Assembly: GCA_030619585.1 (NCBI GenBank)
Contig: JAUXBD010000057.1
Location: 1-7,527, forward strand
Source of the DNA: Desulfobacteraceae bacterium
Lineage (GTDB): Bacteria > Desulfobacterota > Desulfobacteria > Desulfobacterales > SURF-7
Length of the DNA: 7,527 bases
Direction: 5' to 3'
Shown: in pieces, positions 6,959 through 7,527 of the stretch
Layout of the letters: every line of letters starts with the position of its first letter
Position numbering within the stretch: position 1 is the stretch's first letter
Translations under genes and position numbers: made by a program
Notes under the pieces: model-generated
Seen by the model: the letters and a program-made list of their open reading frames with translations, nothing else
What the model was told of the DNA's origin: nothing
Databases searched by the model: none

Positions 6959-7527
6959 ATGGAATTAAAACAGATAAACCAGTACTGCTGGGAGGTTCCG
7001 AAAACAGGGGCCATGAACGTTCCCGGTCGTATATATACAAACGCCTCAATGTTAGAGGCCGTTAAGCAGGATGAGGCCTTCAAACAGGTTGCAAATGTTG
7101 CTACCCTTCCGGGGATTGTAACAAGATCCATTGGTATGCCGGATATCCACTGGGGATACGGATTTCCCATCGGAGGTGTGGCCGCCTTCGACTGGGAGTC
7201 CGGCATTATTTCTCCCGGAGGCGTGGGATATGATATTAACTGCGGTGTGCGACTTGCAGTCTCCTCACTTACCGAAAAAGAGATAAAACCCAGGCTTGAA
7301 CTTCTGGCAAATACCCTTTACCAGAATATCCCTTCAGGGGTGGGGTCAACAGGTCCTATTAAACTATCAACAAAAGATGAAAAAAAAGTCCTGAAGCAGG
7401 GGAGCCTTTGGGCGGTTACGCAGGGGCTGGGGGAAGAATTAGATATTGAACATACGGAAGATAAAGGGTGCATGCAAAATGCCGACCCTGATGCACTAAG
7501 TCAGCGGGCACTTGAAAGGGGGAAAAA
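6959..7527 (+). CDS. rtcB: RtcB, 3'-phosphate/5'-hydroxyl RNA ligase (N-terminal 189 codons; truncated at the right edge)
   Basis: RtcB joins RNA ends bearing 2',3'-cyclic phosphate or 3'-phosphate to 5'-hydroxyl ends, using GTP and Mn2+ through a guanylylated histidine. In bacteria it serves RNA repair rather than intron splicing. The frame is open from the ATG at 6959 to the window end (189 codons plus two bases). Diagnostic blocks are PGRIYTNASMLEAV (22-35), TLPGIVTRSIGMPDIHWGYG (49-68), FPIGGVAAFD (69-78) and GGVGYDINCGVRL (87-99). D92 and C95 in the last match the Asp and Cys Mn2+ ligands of the family, with the expected DxxC spacing. The N-terminus resembles the long (about 480-residue) archaeal-type RtcB more than the roughly 400-residue E. 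coli form. The catalytic histidine and other metal histidines would lie beyond the edge. A ribosome site AGGAAAG at 6938-6944 overlaps the end of the lipoprotein gene, 11 bases upstream of which rtcB begins, pointing to one operon. Confidence 0.94.
   Translation, partial: MELKQINQYCWEVPKTGAMNVPGRIYTNASMLEAVKQDEAFKQVANVATLPGIVTRSIGMPDIHWGYGFPIGGVAAFDWESGIISPGGVGYDINCGVRLAVSSLTEKEIKPRLELLANTLYQNIPSGVGSTGPIKLSTKDEKKVLKQGSLWAVTQGLGEELDIEHTEDKGCMQNADPDALSQRALERGK

Noticed and set aside
6859..7206. A 115-codon minus-strand frame spanning the lipoprotein-rtcB junction
   Set aside because: Antisense to conserved RtcB blocks and to the lipoprotein end; no motif.

Overview
The window reads as ordinary chromosomal DNA from a bacterium. 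My best guess is a sulfate reducer of the Desulfobacterales (Desulfobacterota). That guess rests on the style of the proteins (an unusual DnaA, a GlcD-type flavin oxidase, a double-WHy lipoprotein, a long-form RtcB) and on moderate GC; it is inference, not a database match. Six protein genes are supported, two of them cut by the window edges. There is no sign of RNA genes, insertion sequences, CRISPR arrays or phage genes.

Left part, minus strand (1-2713): pdxA (vitamin B6 synthesis) followed by uvrA (nucleotide excision repair). The uvrA start lies inside the last codons of pdxA, so the two are almost certainly one transcript and probably translationally coupled. uvrA runs off the left edge after its first 567 codons.

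Middle (2714-3229): a 516-base AT-rich spacer between the divergent pdxA and dnaA genes. It must carry promoters for both directions. It holds a likely -10/-35 pair for dnaA, one GC-containing hairpin and one longer-spaced inverted repeat, but no exact DnaA box and no gene that I can support.

Right part, plus strand (3230-7527): a full-length DnaA-family initiator whose ATPase and DNA-recognition motifs differ from the textbook ones; 9 bases later a GlcD/D-lactate-dehydrogenase-type FAD oxidase with no visible GlcF partner; then, after a 105-base gap with a strong ribosome binding site, a lipoprotein with two WHy (LEA type 2) domains; and 11 bases later the first 189 codons of rtcB, the 3'-phosphate RNA ligase. 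dnaA-glcD and lipoprotein-rtcB look like two tightly packed pairs. The genes share no single pathway: the region is housekeeping (DNA replication and repair, cofactor synthesis, RNA repair, organic-acid oxidation).

The most interesting item is the DnaA: the helix-turn-helix signature normally read GGRDHTT is replaced by a version with Tyr and Ala at two base-contacting positions, and Walker A, Walker B and sensor-1 are altered too, in a setting without recognisable DnaA boxes. Nothing here amounts to a demonstrably new system.
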